Of a stretch of 64,000 bases of DNA, positions 19,901 to 34,500 are shown piece after piece. Where the stretch lies: contig JAJQJQ010000023.1 in the NCBI GenBank assembly GCA_028622995.1, positions 558,001 through 622,000 on the forward strand, read 5' to 3'. This DNA is from Panagrolaimus kolymaensis (taxonomy: Eukaryota; Nematoda; Chromadorea; Rhabditida; Panagrolaimidae). The translations under genes and the position numbers were made by a program. Numbering within the stretch: position 1 is the stretch's first letter; every line of letters begins with the position of its first letter. The notes beneath the pieces are model-generated. The model saw only the letters and a program-made list of their open reading frames with translations. It did no database searches and was not told the origin of the DNA.

Positions 19901-21071
19901 TGAATATTAATTTCTCTTCTTTAAAAATAGTAACTCAAGCTATTGCCTTCTTGGACATTAATAATTTTTTTATCCATAAAATTGTTTTTGTACTTTAGTT
20001 TTAAATTTATGAAGATCAAAAACTCAAAAAAATCAATGAAGATTAATTTCTCTTCTTTAAAAATAGTAACTCAAGCTATTGCCTTCTTGGACATTAATAA
20101 TTTTTTTATCCATAAAATTGTTTTTGTACTTTAGTTTTAAATTTATGAAGATCAAAAACTCAAAAAAAATCATTGAATATTAATTTTTCTTCTATAAAAA
20201 TAGTAACTCAAGCTATTGCCTTCTTGGACATTAATAATTTTTTTATCCATAAAATTGTTTTTGTACTTTAGTTTTAAATTTATGAAGATCAAAAACTCAA
20301 AAAAATCAATGAAGATTAATTTCTCTTCTTTAAAAATAGTAACTCAAGCTATTGCCTTCTTGGACATTAATAATTTTTTTATCCATAAAATTGTTTTTGT
20401 ACTTTAGTTTTAAATTTATGAAGATCAAAAACTCAAAAAAATCAGTGAAGATTAATTTCTCTTCTTTAAAAATAGTAATTCAAGCTATTGCCATCTTGGA
20501 CATTAATTTTTTTTTTATCCATAAAATTGTTTTTGTTTTTTAGTTTTAAATAAATGAACATCACAAACTCAAAAAAAACAGTGAAGATTAATTTCTCTTC
20601 TTTAAAAATAGTAATTCAAGCTATTGCCTTCTTGGACATTAATAATTTTTTTATCCATAAAATTGTTTTTGTACTTTAGTTTTAAATTTATGAAGATCAA
20701 AAACTCAAAAAAATCAGTGAAGATTAATTTCTCTTCTTTAAAAATAGTAATTCAAGCTATTGCCACCTTGGACATTAATTTTTTTTTTATCCATAAAATT
20801 GTTTTTGTTTTTTAGTTTTAAATAAATGAACATCACAAACTCAAAAAAAACAGTGAAGATTAATTTCTCTTCTTTAAAAATAGTAATTCAAGCTATTGCC
20901 TTCTTGGACATTAATAATTTTTTTATCCATAAAATTGTTTTTGTACTTTAGTTTTAAATTTATGAAGATCAAAAACTCAAAAAAATCAATGAAGATTAAT
21001 TTCTCTTCTTTAAAAATAGTAATTCAAGCTATTGCCATCTTGGACATTATTATTTTTTTATCCTAAAATTG
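16991..21071 (+). repeat. Satellite block 1: edge monomers, TGGACATTAATAATT class
   Basis: Monomers mainly of 136 bp. Two subtypes are mixed: GAAGATCAAAAACTC after TTTTAAATTTAT, and GAACATCACAAACTC after TTTTAAATAAAT. This block has the most base differences between copies (CTCGTC, TCTATAAAAA, GTAATTC variants) and is the only place the GAAGATCAAAAAC subtype occurs, as expected of an older, less homogenised edge. Confidence 0.85.
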
Positions 21072-22540
21072 TTTTTGTTTTTTAGTTTTAAATAAACGAA
21101 CATCACAAACTCAAAAAAAACAGTGAAGATTAATTTCTCTTCTTTAAAAATAGTAACTCAAGCTATTGCCTTTTTGGGCTAAATCAAATATTTTTATCCA
21201 TAAAATTGTTTTTGTTTTTTAGTTTTAAATAAACGAACATCACAAACTCAAAAAAAACAGTGAAGATTAATTTCTCTTCTTTAAAAATAGTAACTCAAGC
21301 TATTGCCTTTTTGGGCTAAATCAAATATTTTTATCCATAAAATTGTTTTTGTTTTTTAGTTTTAAATAAACGAACATCACAAACTCAAAAAAAACAGTGA
21401 AGATTAATTTCTCTTCTTTAAAAATAGTAACTCAAGCTATTGCCTTTTTGGGCTAAATCAAATATTTTTATCCATAAAATTGTTTTTGTTTTTTAGTTTT
21501 AAATAAACGAACATCACAAACTCAAAAAAAACAGTGAAGATTAATTTCTCTTCTTTAAAAATAGTAACTCAAGCAATTGCCTTTTTGGGCTAAATCAAAT
21601 ATTTTTATCCATAAAATTGTTTTTGTTTTTTAGTTTTAAATAAACGAACATCACAAACTCAAAAAAAACAGTGAAGATTAATTTCTCTTCTTTAAAAATA
21701 GTAACTCAAGCTATTGCCTTTTTGGGCTAAATCAAATATTTTTATCCATAAAATTGTTTTTGTTTTTTAGTTTTAAATAAACGAACATCACAAACTCAAA
21801 AAAAACAGTGAAGATTAATTTCTCTTCTTTAAAAATAGTAACTCAAGCTATTGCCTTTTTGGGCTAAATCAAATATTTTTATCCATAAAATTGTTTTTGT
21901 TTTTTAGTTTTAAATAAACGAACATCACAAACTCAAAAAAAACAGTGAAGATTAATTTCTCTTCTTTAAAAATAGTTACTCAAGCTATTGCCTTCTTGGG
22001 CTAAATCAAATATTTTTATCCATAAAATTGTTTTTGTTTTTTAGTTTTAAATAAACGAACATCACAAACTCAAAAAAATCAATGAAGATTAATTTCTCTT
22101 CTTTAAAAATAGTTACTCAAGCTATTGCCTTCTTGGGCTAAATCAAATATTTTTATCCATAAAATTGTTTTTGTTTTTTAGTTTTAAATAAACGAACATC
22201 ACAAACTCAAAAAAATTAATGAAGATTAATTTCTCTTCTTTAAAAATAGTAACTCAAGCTATTGCCATCTTGGGCTAAATCAAATATTTTTATCCATAAA
22301 ATTGTTTTTGTTTTTTAGTTTCATATAAACGAACATCACAAACTCAAAAAAAACAGTGAAGATTAATTTCTCTTCTTTAAAAATAGTAACTCAAGCTATT
22401 GCCTTCTTGGGCTAAATCAAATATTTTTATCCATAAAATTGTTTTTGTTTTTTAGTTTCATATAAACGAACATCACAAACTCAAAAAAAACAGTGAAGAT
22501 TAATTTCTCTTCTTTAAAAATAGTAACTCAAGCTATTGCC
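21072..22540 (+). repeat. Satellite block 2: TGGGCTAAATC class monomers
   Basis: About ten monomers of 137 bp; the first six carry GCCTTTTTGGGC and are nearly identical, indicating a local recent amplification. A switch to GTTTCATATAAACG variants begins near 22320. Confidence 0.75.
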
Positions 22541-25500
22541 ATCTTGGACATTATTATTTTTTTATCCTAAAATTGTTTTTGTTTTTTAGTTTTAAATAAA
22601 CGAACATCACAAACTCAAAAAAATCAACGAAGATTAATTTCTCTTCTTTAAAAATAGTAACTCAAGCTATTGCCATCTTGGGCTAAATCAAATATTTTTA
22701 TCCATAAAATTGTTTTTGTTTTTTAGTTTTAAATAAACGAACATCACAAACTCAAAAAAAACAGTGAAGATTAATTTCTCTTCTTTAAAAATAGTAACTC
22801 AAGCTATTGCCATCTTGGACATTATTATTTTTTTATCCTAAAATTGTTTTTGTTTTTTAGTTTTAAATAAACGAACATCACAAACTCAAAAAAATCAACG
22901 AAGATTAATTTCTCTTCTTTAAAAATAGTAACTCAAGCTATTGCCATCTTGGGCTAAATCAAATATTTTTATCCATAAAATTGTTTTTGTTTTTTAGTTT
23001 TAAATAAACGAACATCACAAACTCAAAAAAAACAGTGAAGATTAATTTCTCTTCTTTAAAAATAGTAACTCAAGCTATTGCCTTCTTGGGCTAAATCAAA
23101 TATTTTTATCCATAAAATTGTTTTTGTTTTTTAGTTTCATATAAACGAACATCACAAACTCAAAAAAAACAGTGAAGATTAATTTCTCTTCTTTAAAAAT
23201 AGTAACTCAAGCTATTGCCATCTTGGACATTATTATTTTTTTATCCTAAAATTGTTTTTGTTTTTTAGTTTTAAATAAACGAACATCACAAACTCAAAAA
23301 AAACAGTGAAGATTAATTTCTCTTCTTTAAAAATAGTAACTCAAGCTATTGCCTTCTTGGGCTAAATCAAATATTTTTATCCTAAAATTGTTTTTTTTTT
23401 TTAGTTTTAAATAAACGAACATCACAAACGCAAAAAAATCAACGAAGATTAATTTCTCTTCTTTAAAAATAGTAACTCAAGCTATTGCCTTCTTGGGCTA
23501 AATCAAATATTTTTATCCATAAAATTGTTTTTGTTTTTTAGTTTCATATAAACGAACATCACAAACTCAAAAAAATCAACGAAGATTAATTTCTCTTCTT
23601 TAAAAATAGTAACTCAAGCTATTGCCTTCTTGGGCTAAATCAAATATTTTTATCCATAAAATTGTTTTTGTTTTTTAGTTTCATATAAACGAACATCACA
23701 AACTCAAAAAAAACAGTGAAGATTAATTTCTCTTCTTTAAAAATAGTAACTCAAGCTATTGCCTTCTTGGGCTAAATCAAATATTTTTATCCATAAAATT
23801 GTTTTTGTTTTTTAGTTTCATATAAACGAACATCACAAACTCAAAAAAAACAGTGAAGATTAATTTCTCTTCTTTAAAAATAGTAACTCAAGCTATTGCC
23901 ATCTTGGACATTATTATTTTTTTATCCTAAAATTGTTTTTGTTTTTTAGTTTTAAATAAACGAACATCACAAACTCAAAAAAATCAACGAAGATTAATTT
24001 CTCTTCTTTAAAAATAGTAACTCAAGCTATTGCCTTCTTGGGCTAAATCAAATATTTTTATCCATAAAATTGTTTTTGTTTTTTAGTTTCATATAAACGA
24101 ACATCACAAACTCAAAAAAAACAGTGAAGATTAATTTCTCTTCTTTAAAAATAGTAACTCAAGCTATTGCCTTCTTGGGCTAAATCAAATATTTTTATCC
24201 ATAAAATTGTTTTTGTTTTTTAGTTTCATATAAACGAACATCACAAACTCAAAAAAAACAGTGAAGATTAATTTCTCTTCTTTAAAAATAGTAACTCAAG
24301 CTATTGCCATCTTGGACATTATTATTTTTTTATCCTAAAATTGTTTTTGTTTTTTAGTTTTAAATAAACGAACATCACAAACTCAAAAAAAACAGTGAAG
24401 ATTAATTTCTCTTCTTTAAAAATAGTAACTCAAGCTATTGCCTTCTTGGGCTAAATCAAATATTTTTATCCATAAAATTGTTTTTGTTTTTTAGTTTCAT
24501 ATAAACGAACATCACAAACTCAAAAAAAACAGTGAAGATTAATTTCTCTTCTTTAAAAATAGTAACTCAAGCTATTGCCATCTTGGACATTATTATTTTT
24601 TTATCCTAAAATTGTTTTTGTTTTTTAGTTTTAAATAAACGAACATCACAAACTCAAAAAAAACAGTGAAGATTAATTTCTCTTCTTTAAAAATAGTAAC
24701 TCAAGCTATTGCCTTCTTGGGCTAAATCAAATATTTTTATCCATAAAATTGTTTTTGTTTTTTAGTTTCATATAAACGAACATCACAAACTCAAAAAAAA
24801 CAGTGAAGATTAATTTCTCTTCTTTAAAAATAGTAACTCAAGCTATTGCCATCTTGGACATTATTATTTTTTTATCCTAAAATTGTTTTTGTTTTTTAGT
24901 TTTAAATAAACGAACATCACAAACTCAAAAAAAACAGTGAAGATTAATTTCTCTTCTTTAAAAATAGTAACTCAAGCTATTGCCTTCTTGGGCTAAATCA
25001 AATATTTTTATCCATAAAATTGTTTTTGTTTTTTAGTTTCATATAAACGAACATCACAAACTCAAAAAAAACAGTGAAGATTAATTTCTCTTCTTTAAAA
25101 ATAGTAACTCAAGCTATTGCCATCTTGGACATTATTATTTTTTTATCCTAAAATTGTTTTTGTTTTTTAGTTTTAAATAAACGAACATCACAAACTCAAA
25201 AAAAACATTGAAGATTAATTTCTCTTCTTTAAAAATAGTAACTCAAGCTATTGCCATCTTGGACATTATTATTTTTTTATCCTAAAATTGTTTTTGTTTT
25301 TTAGTTTTAAATAAACGAACATCACAAACTCAAAAAAATCAACGAAGATTAATTTCTCTTCTTTAAAAATAGTAACTCAAGCTATTGCCATCTTGGACAT
25401 TATTATTTTTTTATCCTAAAATTGTTTTTGTTTTTTAGTTTTAAATAAACGAACATCACAAACTCAAAAAAAACATTGAAGATTAATTTCTCTTCTTTAA

Positions 25501-28500
25501 AAATAGTAACTCAAGCTATTGCCATCTTGGACATTATTATTTTTTTATCCTAAAATTGTTTTTGTTTTTTAGTTTTAAATAAACGAACATCACAAACTCA
25601 AAAAAATCAACGAAGATTAATTTCTCTTCTTTAAAAATAGTAACTCAAGCTATTGCCTTCTTGGGCTAAATCAAATATTTTTATCCATAAAATTGTTTTT
25701 GTTTTTTAGTTTCATATAAACGAACATCACAAACTCAAAAAAAACAGTGAAGATTAATTTCTCTTCTTTAAAAATAGTAACTCAAGCTATTGCCATCTTG
25801 GACATTATTATTTTTTTATCCTAAAATTGTTTTTGTTTTTTAGTTTTAAATAAACGAACATCACAAACTCAAAAAAAACAGTGAAGATTAATTTCTCTTC
25901 TTTAAAAATAGTAACTCAAGCTATTGCCTTCTTGGGCTAAATCAAATATTTTTATCCATAAAATTGTTTTTGTTTTTTAGTTTCATATAAACGAACATCA
26001 CAAACTCAAAAAAAACAGTGAAGATTAATTTCTCTTCTTTAAAAATAGTAACTCAAGCTATTGCCATCTTGGACATTATTATTTTTTTATCCTAAAATTG
26101 TTTTTGTTTTTTAGTTTTAAATAAACGAACATCACAAACTCAAAAAAAACATTGAAGATTAATTTCTCTTCTTTAAAAATAGTAACTCAAGCTATTGCCA
26201 TCTTGGACATTATTATTTTTTTATCCTAAAATTGTTTTTGTTTTTTAGTTTTAAATAAACGAACATCACAAACTCAAAAAAATCAACGAAGATTAATTTC
26301 TCTTCTTTAAAAATAGTAACTCAAGCTATTGCCATCTTGGACATTATTATTTTTTTATCCTAAAATTGTTTTTGTTTTTTAGTTTTAAATAAACGAACAT
26401 CACAAACTCAAAAAAAACATTGAAGATTAATTTCTCTTCTTTAAAAATAGTAACTCAAGCTATTGCCATCTTGGACATTATTATTTTTTTATCCTAAAAT
26501 TGTTTTTGTTTTTTAGTTTTAAATAAACGAACATCACAAACTCAAAAAAATCAACGAAGATTAATTTCTCTTCTTTAAAAATAGTAACTCAAGCTATTGC
26601 CTTCTTGGGCTAAATCAAATATTTTTATCCATAAAATTGTTTTTGTTTTTTAGTTTCATATAAACGAACATCACAAACTCAAAAAAAACAGTGAAGATTA
26701 ATTTCTCTTCTTTAAAAATAGTAACTCAAGCTATTGCCATCTTGGACATTATTATTTTTTTATCCTAAAATTGTTTTTGTTTTTTAGTTTTAAATAAACG
26801 AACATCACAAACTCAAAAAAAACAGTGAAGATTAATTTCTCTTCTTTAAAAATAGTAACTCAAGCTATTGCCTTCTTGGGCTAAATCAAATATTTTTATC
26901 CATAAAATTGTTTTTGTTTTTTAGTTTCATATAAACGAACATCACAAACTCAAAAAAATCAATGAGGATTAATTTCTCTTCTTTAAAAATAGTAACTCAA
27001 GCTATTGCCATCTTGGACATTATTATTTTTTTATCCTAAAATTGTTTTTGTTTTTTAGTTTTAAATAAACGAACATCACAAACTCAAAAAAAACAGTGAA
27101 GATTAATTTCTCTTCTTTAAAAATAGTAACTCAAGCTATTGCCATCTTGGACATTATTATTTTTTTATCCTAAAATTGTTTTTGTTTTTTAGTTTTAAAT
27201 AAACGAACATCACAAACTCAAAAAAATCAACGAAGATTAATTTCTCTTCTTTAAAAATAGTAACTCAAGCTATTGCCTTCTTGGGCTAAATCAAATATTT
27301 TTATCCTAAAATTGTTTTTTTTTTTTAGTTTTAAATAAACGAACATCACAAACTCAAAAAAATCAACGAAGATTAATTTCTCTTCTTTAAAAATAGTAAC
27401 TCAAGCTATTGCCTTCTTGGGCTAAATCAAATATTTTTATCCATAAAATTGTTTTTGTTTTTTAGTTTTAAATAAACGAACATCACAAACTCAAAAAAAT
27501 CAACGAAGATTAATTTCTCTTCTTTAAAAATAGTAACTCAAGCTATTGCCATCTTGGACATTATTATTTTTTTATCCTAAAATTGTTTTTGTTTTTTAGT
27601 TTTAAATAAACGAACATCACAAACTCAAAAAAAACAGTGAAGATTAATTTCTCTTCTTTAAAAATAGTAACTCAAGCTATTGCCATCTTGGACATTATTA
27701 TTTTTTTATCCATAAAATTGTTTTTGTTTTTTAGTTTCATATAAACGAACATCACAAACTCAAAAAAAACAGTGAAGATTAATTTCTCTTCTTTAAAAAT
27801 AGTAACTCAAGCTATTGCCATCTTGGACATTATTATTTTTTTATCCTAAAATTGTTTTTGTTTTTTAGTTTTAAATAAACGAACATCACAAACTCAAAAA
27901 AAACAGTGAAGATTAATTTCACATCTTTAAAAATAGTAACTCAAGCTATTGCCTTCTTGGGCTAAATCAAATATTTTTATCCATAAAATTGTTTTTGTTT
28001 TTTAGTTTCATATAAACGAACATCACAAACTCAAAAAAATCAATGAGGATTAATTTCTCTTCTTTAAAAATAGTAACTCAAGCTATTGCCATCTTGGACA
28101 TTATTATTTTTTTATCCTAAAATTGTTTTTGTTTTTTAGTTTTAAATAAACGAACATCACAAACTCAAAAAAAACAGTGAAGATTAATTTCTCTTCTTTA
28201 AAAATAGTAACTCAAGCTATTGCCTTCTTGGGCTAAATCAAATATTTTTATCCATAAAATTGTTTTTGTTTTTTAGTTTTAAATAAACGAACATCACAAA
28301 CTCAAAAAAAACAGTGAAGATTAATTTCTCTTCTTTAAAAATAGTAACTCAAGCTATTGCCATCTTGGACATTATTATTTTTTTATCCTAAAATTGTTTT
28401 TGTTTTTTAGTTTCATATAAACGAACATCACAAACTCAAAAAAAACAGTGAAGATTAATTTCTCTTCTTTAAAAATAGTAACTCAAGCTATTGCCATCTT

Positions 28501-31500
28501 GGACATTATTATTTTTTTATCCTAAAATTGTTTTTGTTTTTTAGTTTTAAATAAACGAACATCACAAACTCAAAAAAAACAGTGAAGATTAATTTCTCTT
28601 CTTTAAAAATAGTAACTCAAGCTATTGCCTTCTTGGGCTAAATCAAATATTTTTATCCATAAAATTGTTTTTGTTTTTTAGTTTTAAATAAACGAACATC
28701 ACAAACTCAAAAAAAACAGTGAAGATTAATTTCTCTTCTTTAAAAATAGTAACTCAAGCTATTGCCATCTTGGACATTATTATTTTTTTATCCTAAAATT
28801 GTTTTTGTTTTTTAGTTTCATATAAACGAACATCACAAACTCAAAAAAAACAGTGAAGATTAATTTCTCTTCTTTAAAAATAGTAACTCAAGCTATTGCC
28901 ATCTTGGACATTATTATTTTTTTATCCTAAAATTGTTTTTGTTTTTTAGTTTCATATAAACGAACATCACAAACTCAAAAAAAACAGTGAAGATTAATTT
29001 CTCTTCTTTAAAAATAGTAACTCAAGCTATTGCCATCTTGGACATTATTATTTTTTTATCCTAAAATTGTTTTTGTTTTTTAGTTTCATATAAACGAACA
29101 TCACAAACTCAAAAAAAACAGTGAAGATTAATTTCTCTTCTTTAAAAATAGTAACTCAAGCTATTGCCATCTTGGACATTATTATTTTTTTATCCTAAAA
29201 TTGTTTTTGTTTTTTAGTTTTAAATAAACGAACATCACAAACTCAAAAAAAACAGTGAAGATTAATTTCTCTTCTCTAAAAATAGTAACTCAAGCTATTG
29301 CCATCTTGGACATTATTATTTTTTTATCCTAAAATTGTTTTTGTTTTTTAGTTTCATATAAACGAACATCACAAACTCAAAAAAAACAGTGAAGATTAAT
29401 TTCTCTTCTTTAAAAATAGTAACTCAAGCTATTGCCTTCTTGGGCTAAATCAAATATTTTTATCCATAAAATTGTTTTTGTTTTTTAGTTTTAAATAAAC
29501 GAACATCACAAACTCAAAAAAAACAGTGAAGATTAATTTCTCTTCTTTAAAAATAGTAACTCAAGCTATTGCCATCTTGGACATTATTATTTTTTTATCC
29601 TAAAATTGTTTTTGTTTTTTAGTTTCATATAAACGAACATCACAAACTCAAAAAAAACAGTGAAGATTAATTTCTCTTCTTTAAAAATAGTAACTCAAGC
29701 TATTGCCATCTTGGACATTATTATTTTTTTATCCTAAAATTGTTTTTGTTTTTTAGTTTTAAATAAACGAACATCACAAACTCAAAAAAAACAGTGAAGA
29801 TTAATTTCTCTTCTTTAAAAATAGTAACTCAAGCTATTGCCATCTTGGACATTATTATTTTTTTATCCTAAAATTGTTTTTGTTTTTTAGTTTCATATAA
29901 ACGAACATCACAAACTCAAAAAAAACAGTGAAGATTAATTTCTCTTCTTTAAAAATAGTAACTCAAGCTATTGCCATCTTGGACATTATTATTTTTTTAT
30001 CCTAAAATTGTTTTTGTTTTTTAGTTTTAAATAAACGAACATCACAAACTCAAAAAAAACAGTGAAGATTAATTTCTCTTCTTTAAAAATAGTAACTCAA
30101 GCTATTGCCTTCTTGGGCTAAATCAAATATTTTTATCCATAAAATTGTTTTTGTTTTTTAGTTTTAAATAAACGAACATCACAAACTCAAAAAAAACAGT
30201 GAAGATTAATTTCTCTTCTTTAAAAATAGTAACTCAAGCTATTGCCATCTTGGACATTATTATTTTTTTATCCTAAAATTGTTTTTGTTTTTTAGTTTCA
30301 TATAAACGAACATCACAAACTCAAAAAAAACAGTGAAGATTAATTTCTCTTCTTTAAAAATAGTAACTCAAGCTATTGCCATCTTGGACATTATTATTTT
30401 TTTATCCTAAAATTGTTTTTGTTTTTTAGTTTTAAATAAACGAACATCACAAACTCAAAAAAAACAGTGAAGATTAATTTCTCTTCTTTAAAAATAGTAA
30501 CTCAAGCTATTGCCTTCTTGGGCTAAATCAAATATTTTTATCCATAAAATTGTTTTTGTTTTTTAGTTTTAAATAAACGAACATCACAAACTCAAAAAAA
30601 ACAGTGAAGATTAATTTCTCTTCTTTAAAAATAGTAACTCAAGCTATTGCCTTCTTGGGCTAAATCAAATATTTTTATCCATAAAATTGTTTTTGTTTTT
30701 TAGTTTTAAATAAACGAACATCACAAACTCAAAAAAAACAGTGAAGATTAATTTCTCTTCTTTAAAAATAGTAACTCAAGCTATTGCCATCTTGGACATT
30801 ATTATTTTTTTATCCTAAAATTGTTTTTGTTTTTTAGTTTTAAATAAACGAACATCACAAACTCAAAAAAAACAGTGAAGATTAATTTCTCTTCTTTAAA
30901 AATAGTAACTCAAGCTATTGCCTTCTTGGGCTAAATCAAATATTTTTATCCATAAAATTGTTTTTGTTTTTTAGTTTTAAATAAACGAACATCACAAACT
31001 CAAAAAAAACAGTGAAGATTAATTTCTCTTCTTTAAAAATAGTAACTCAAGCTATTGCCTTCTTGGGCTAAATCAAATATTTTTATCCATAAAATTGTTT
31101 TTGTTTTTTAGTTTTAAATAAACGAACATCACAAACTCAAAAAAAACAGTGAAGATTAATTTCTCTTCTTTAAAAATAGTAACTCAAGCTATTGCCTTCT
31201 TGGGCTAAATCAAATATTTTTATCCATAAAATTGTTTTTGTTTTTTAGTTTTAAATAAACGAACATCACAAACTCAAAAAAAACAGTGAAGATTAATTTC
31301 TCTTCTTTAAAAATAGTAACTCAAGCTATTGCCTTCTTGGGCTAAATCAAATATTTTTATCCATAAAATTGTTTTTGTTTTTTAGTTTTAAATAAACGAA
31401 CATCACAAACTCAAAAAAAACAGTGAAGATTAATTTCTCTTCTTTAAAAATAGTAACTCAAGCTATTGCCTTCTTGGGCTAAATCAAATATTTTTATCCA

Positions 31501-34500
31501 TAAAATTGTTTTTGTTTTTTAGTTTTAAATAAACGAACATCACAAACTCAAAAAAAACAGTGAAGATTAATTTCTCTTCTTTAAAAATAGTAACTCAAGC
31601 TATTGCCTTCTTGGGCTAAATCAAATATTTTTATCCATAAAATTGTTTTTGTTTTTTAGTTTTAAATAAACGAACATCACAAACTCAAAAAAAACAGTGA
31701 AGATTAATTTCTCTTCTTTAAAAATAGTAACTCAAGCTATTGCCTTCTTGGGCTAAATCAAATATTTTTATCCATAAAATTGTTTTTGTTTTTTAGTTTT
31801 AAATAAACGAACATCACAAACTCAAAAAAAACAGTGAAGATTAATTTCTCTTCTTTAAAAATAGTAACTCAAGCTATTGCCATCTTGGACATTATTATTT
31901 TTTTATCCTAAAATTGTTTTTGTTTTTTAGTTTTAAATAAACGAACATCACAAACTCAAAAAAAACAGTGAAGATTAATTTCTCTTCTTTAAAAATAGTA
32001 ACTCAAGCTATTGCCTTCTTGGGCTAAATCAAATATTTTTATCCATAAAATTGTTTTTGTTTTTTAGTTTTAAATAAACGAACATCACAAACTCAAAAAA
32101 AACAGTGAAGATTAATTTCTCTTCTTTAAAAATAGTAACTCAAGCTATTGCCTTCTTGGGCTAAATCAAATATTTTTATCCATAAAATTGTTTTTGTTTT
32201 TTAGTATTAAATAAACGAACATCACAAACTCAAAAAAAACAGTGAAGATTAATTTCTCTTCTTTAAAAATAGTAACTCAAGCTATTGCCTTCTTGGGCTA
32301 AATCAAATATTTTTATCCATAAAATTGTTTTTGTTTTTTAGTTTTAAATAAACGAACATCACAAACTCAAAAAAAACAGTGAAGATTAATTTCTCTTCTT
32401 TAAAAATAGTAACTCAAGCTATTGCCATCTTGGACATTATTATTTTTTTATCCTAAAATTGTTTTTGTTTTTTAGTTTTAAATAAACGAACATCACAAAC
32501 TCAAAAAAAACAGTGAAGATTAATTTCTCTTCTTTAAAAATAGTAACTCAAGCTATTGCCTTCTTGGGCTAAATCAAATATTTTTATCCATAAAATTGTT
32601 TTTGTTTTTTAGTTTTAAATAAACGAACATCACAAACTCAAAAAAAACAGTGAAGATTAATTTCTCTTCTTTAAAAATAGTAACTCAAGCTATTGCCATC
32701 TTGGACATTATTATTTTTTTATCCTAAAATTGTTTTTGTTTTTTAGTTTTAAATAAACGAACATCACAAACTCAAAAAAAACAGTGAAGATTAATTTCTC
32801 TTCTTTAAAAATAGTAACTCAAGCTATTGCCATCTTGGACATTATTATTTTTTTATCCTAAAATTGTTTTTGTTTTTTAGTTTTAAATAAACGAACATCA
32901 CAAACTCAAAAAAAACAGTGAAGATTAATTTCTCTTCTTTAAAAATAGTAACTCAAGCTATTGCCTTCTTGGGCTAAATCAAATATTTTTATCCATAAAA
33001 TTGTTTTTGTTTTTTAGTTTTAAATAAACGAACATCACAAACTCAAAAAAAACAGTGAAGATTAATTTCTCTTCTTTAAAAATAGTAACTCAAGCTATTG
33101 CCATCTTGGACATTATTATTTTTTTATCCTAAAATTGTTTTTGTTTTTTAGTTTGATATAAACGAACATCACAAACTCAAAAAAAACAGTGAAGATTAAT
33201 TTCTCTTCTTTAAAAATAGTAACTCAAGCTATTGCCATCTTGGACATTATTATTTTTTTATCCTAAAATTGTTTTTGTTTTTTAGTTTTAAATAAACGAA
33301 CATCACAAACTCAAAAAAAACAGTGAAGATTAATTTCTCTTCTTTAAAAATAGTAACTCAAGCTATTGCCTTCTTGGGCTAAATCAAATATTTTTATCCA
33401 TAAAATTGTTTTTGTTTTTTAGTTTTAAATAAACGAACATCACAAACTCAAAAAAAACAGTGAAGATTAATTTCTCTTCTTTAAAAATAGTAACTCAAGC
33501 TATTGCCATCTTGGACATTATTATTTTTTTATCCTAAAATTGTTTTTGTTTTTTAGTTTCATATAAACGAACATCACAAACTCAAAAAAAACAGTGAAGA
33601 TTAATTTCTCTTCTTTAAAAATAGTAACTCAAGCTATTGCCATCTTGGACATTATTATTTTTTTATCCTAAAATTGTTTTTGTTTTTTAGTTTTAAATAA
33701 ACGAACATCACAAACTCAAAAAAAACAGTGAAGATTAATTTCTCTTCTTTAAAAATAGTAACTCAAGCTATTGCCATCTTGGACATTATTATTTTTTTAT
33801 CCTAAAATTGTTTTTGTTTTTTAGTTTTAAATAAACGAACATCACAAACTCAAAAAAAACAGTGAAGATTAATTTCTCTTCTTTAAAAATAGTAACTCAA
33901 GCTATTGCCTTCTTGGGCTAAATCAAATATTTTTATCCATAAAATTGTTTTTGTTTTTTAGTTTCATATAAACGAACATCACAAACTCAAAAAAAACAGT
34001 GAAGATTAATTTCTCTTCTTTAAAAATAGTAACTCAAGCTATTGCCATCTTGGACATTATTATTTTTTTATCCTAAAATTGTTTTTGTTTTTTAGTTTTA
34101 AATAAACGAACATCACAAACTCAAAAAAAACAGTGAAGATTAATTTCTCTTCTTTAAAAATAGTAACTCAAGCTATTGCCTTCTTGGGCTAAATCAAATA
34201 TTTTTATCCATAAAATTGTTTTTGTTTTTTAGTTTTAAATAAACGAACATCACAAACTCAAAAAAATCAATGAGGATTAATTTCTCTTCTTTAAAAATAG
34301 TAACTCAAGCTATTGCCTTCTTGGGCTAAATCAAATATTTTTATCCTAAAATTGTTTTTTTTTTTTAGTTTTAAATAAACGAACATCACAAACTCAAAAA
34401 AATCAACGAAGATTAATTTCTCTTCTTTAAAAATAGTAACTCAAGCTATTGCCATCTTGGACATTATTATTTTTTTATCCTAAAATTGTTTTTGTTTTTT

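Noticed and set aside
17360..20815. Series of overlapping 63-codon open frames (start PSWTLIIFLSIK) in the satellite
   Set aside because: They start at TTG, span 1.4 monomers, shift frame each copy because 136 is not a multiple of 3, and exist only where the TAATAATT variant removes a stop. They are a by-product of the tandem repeat.
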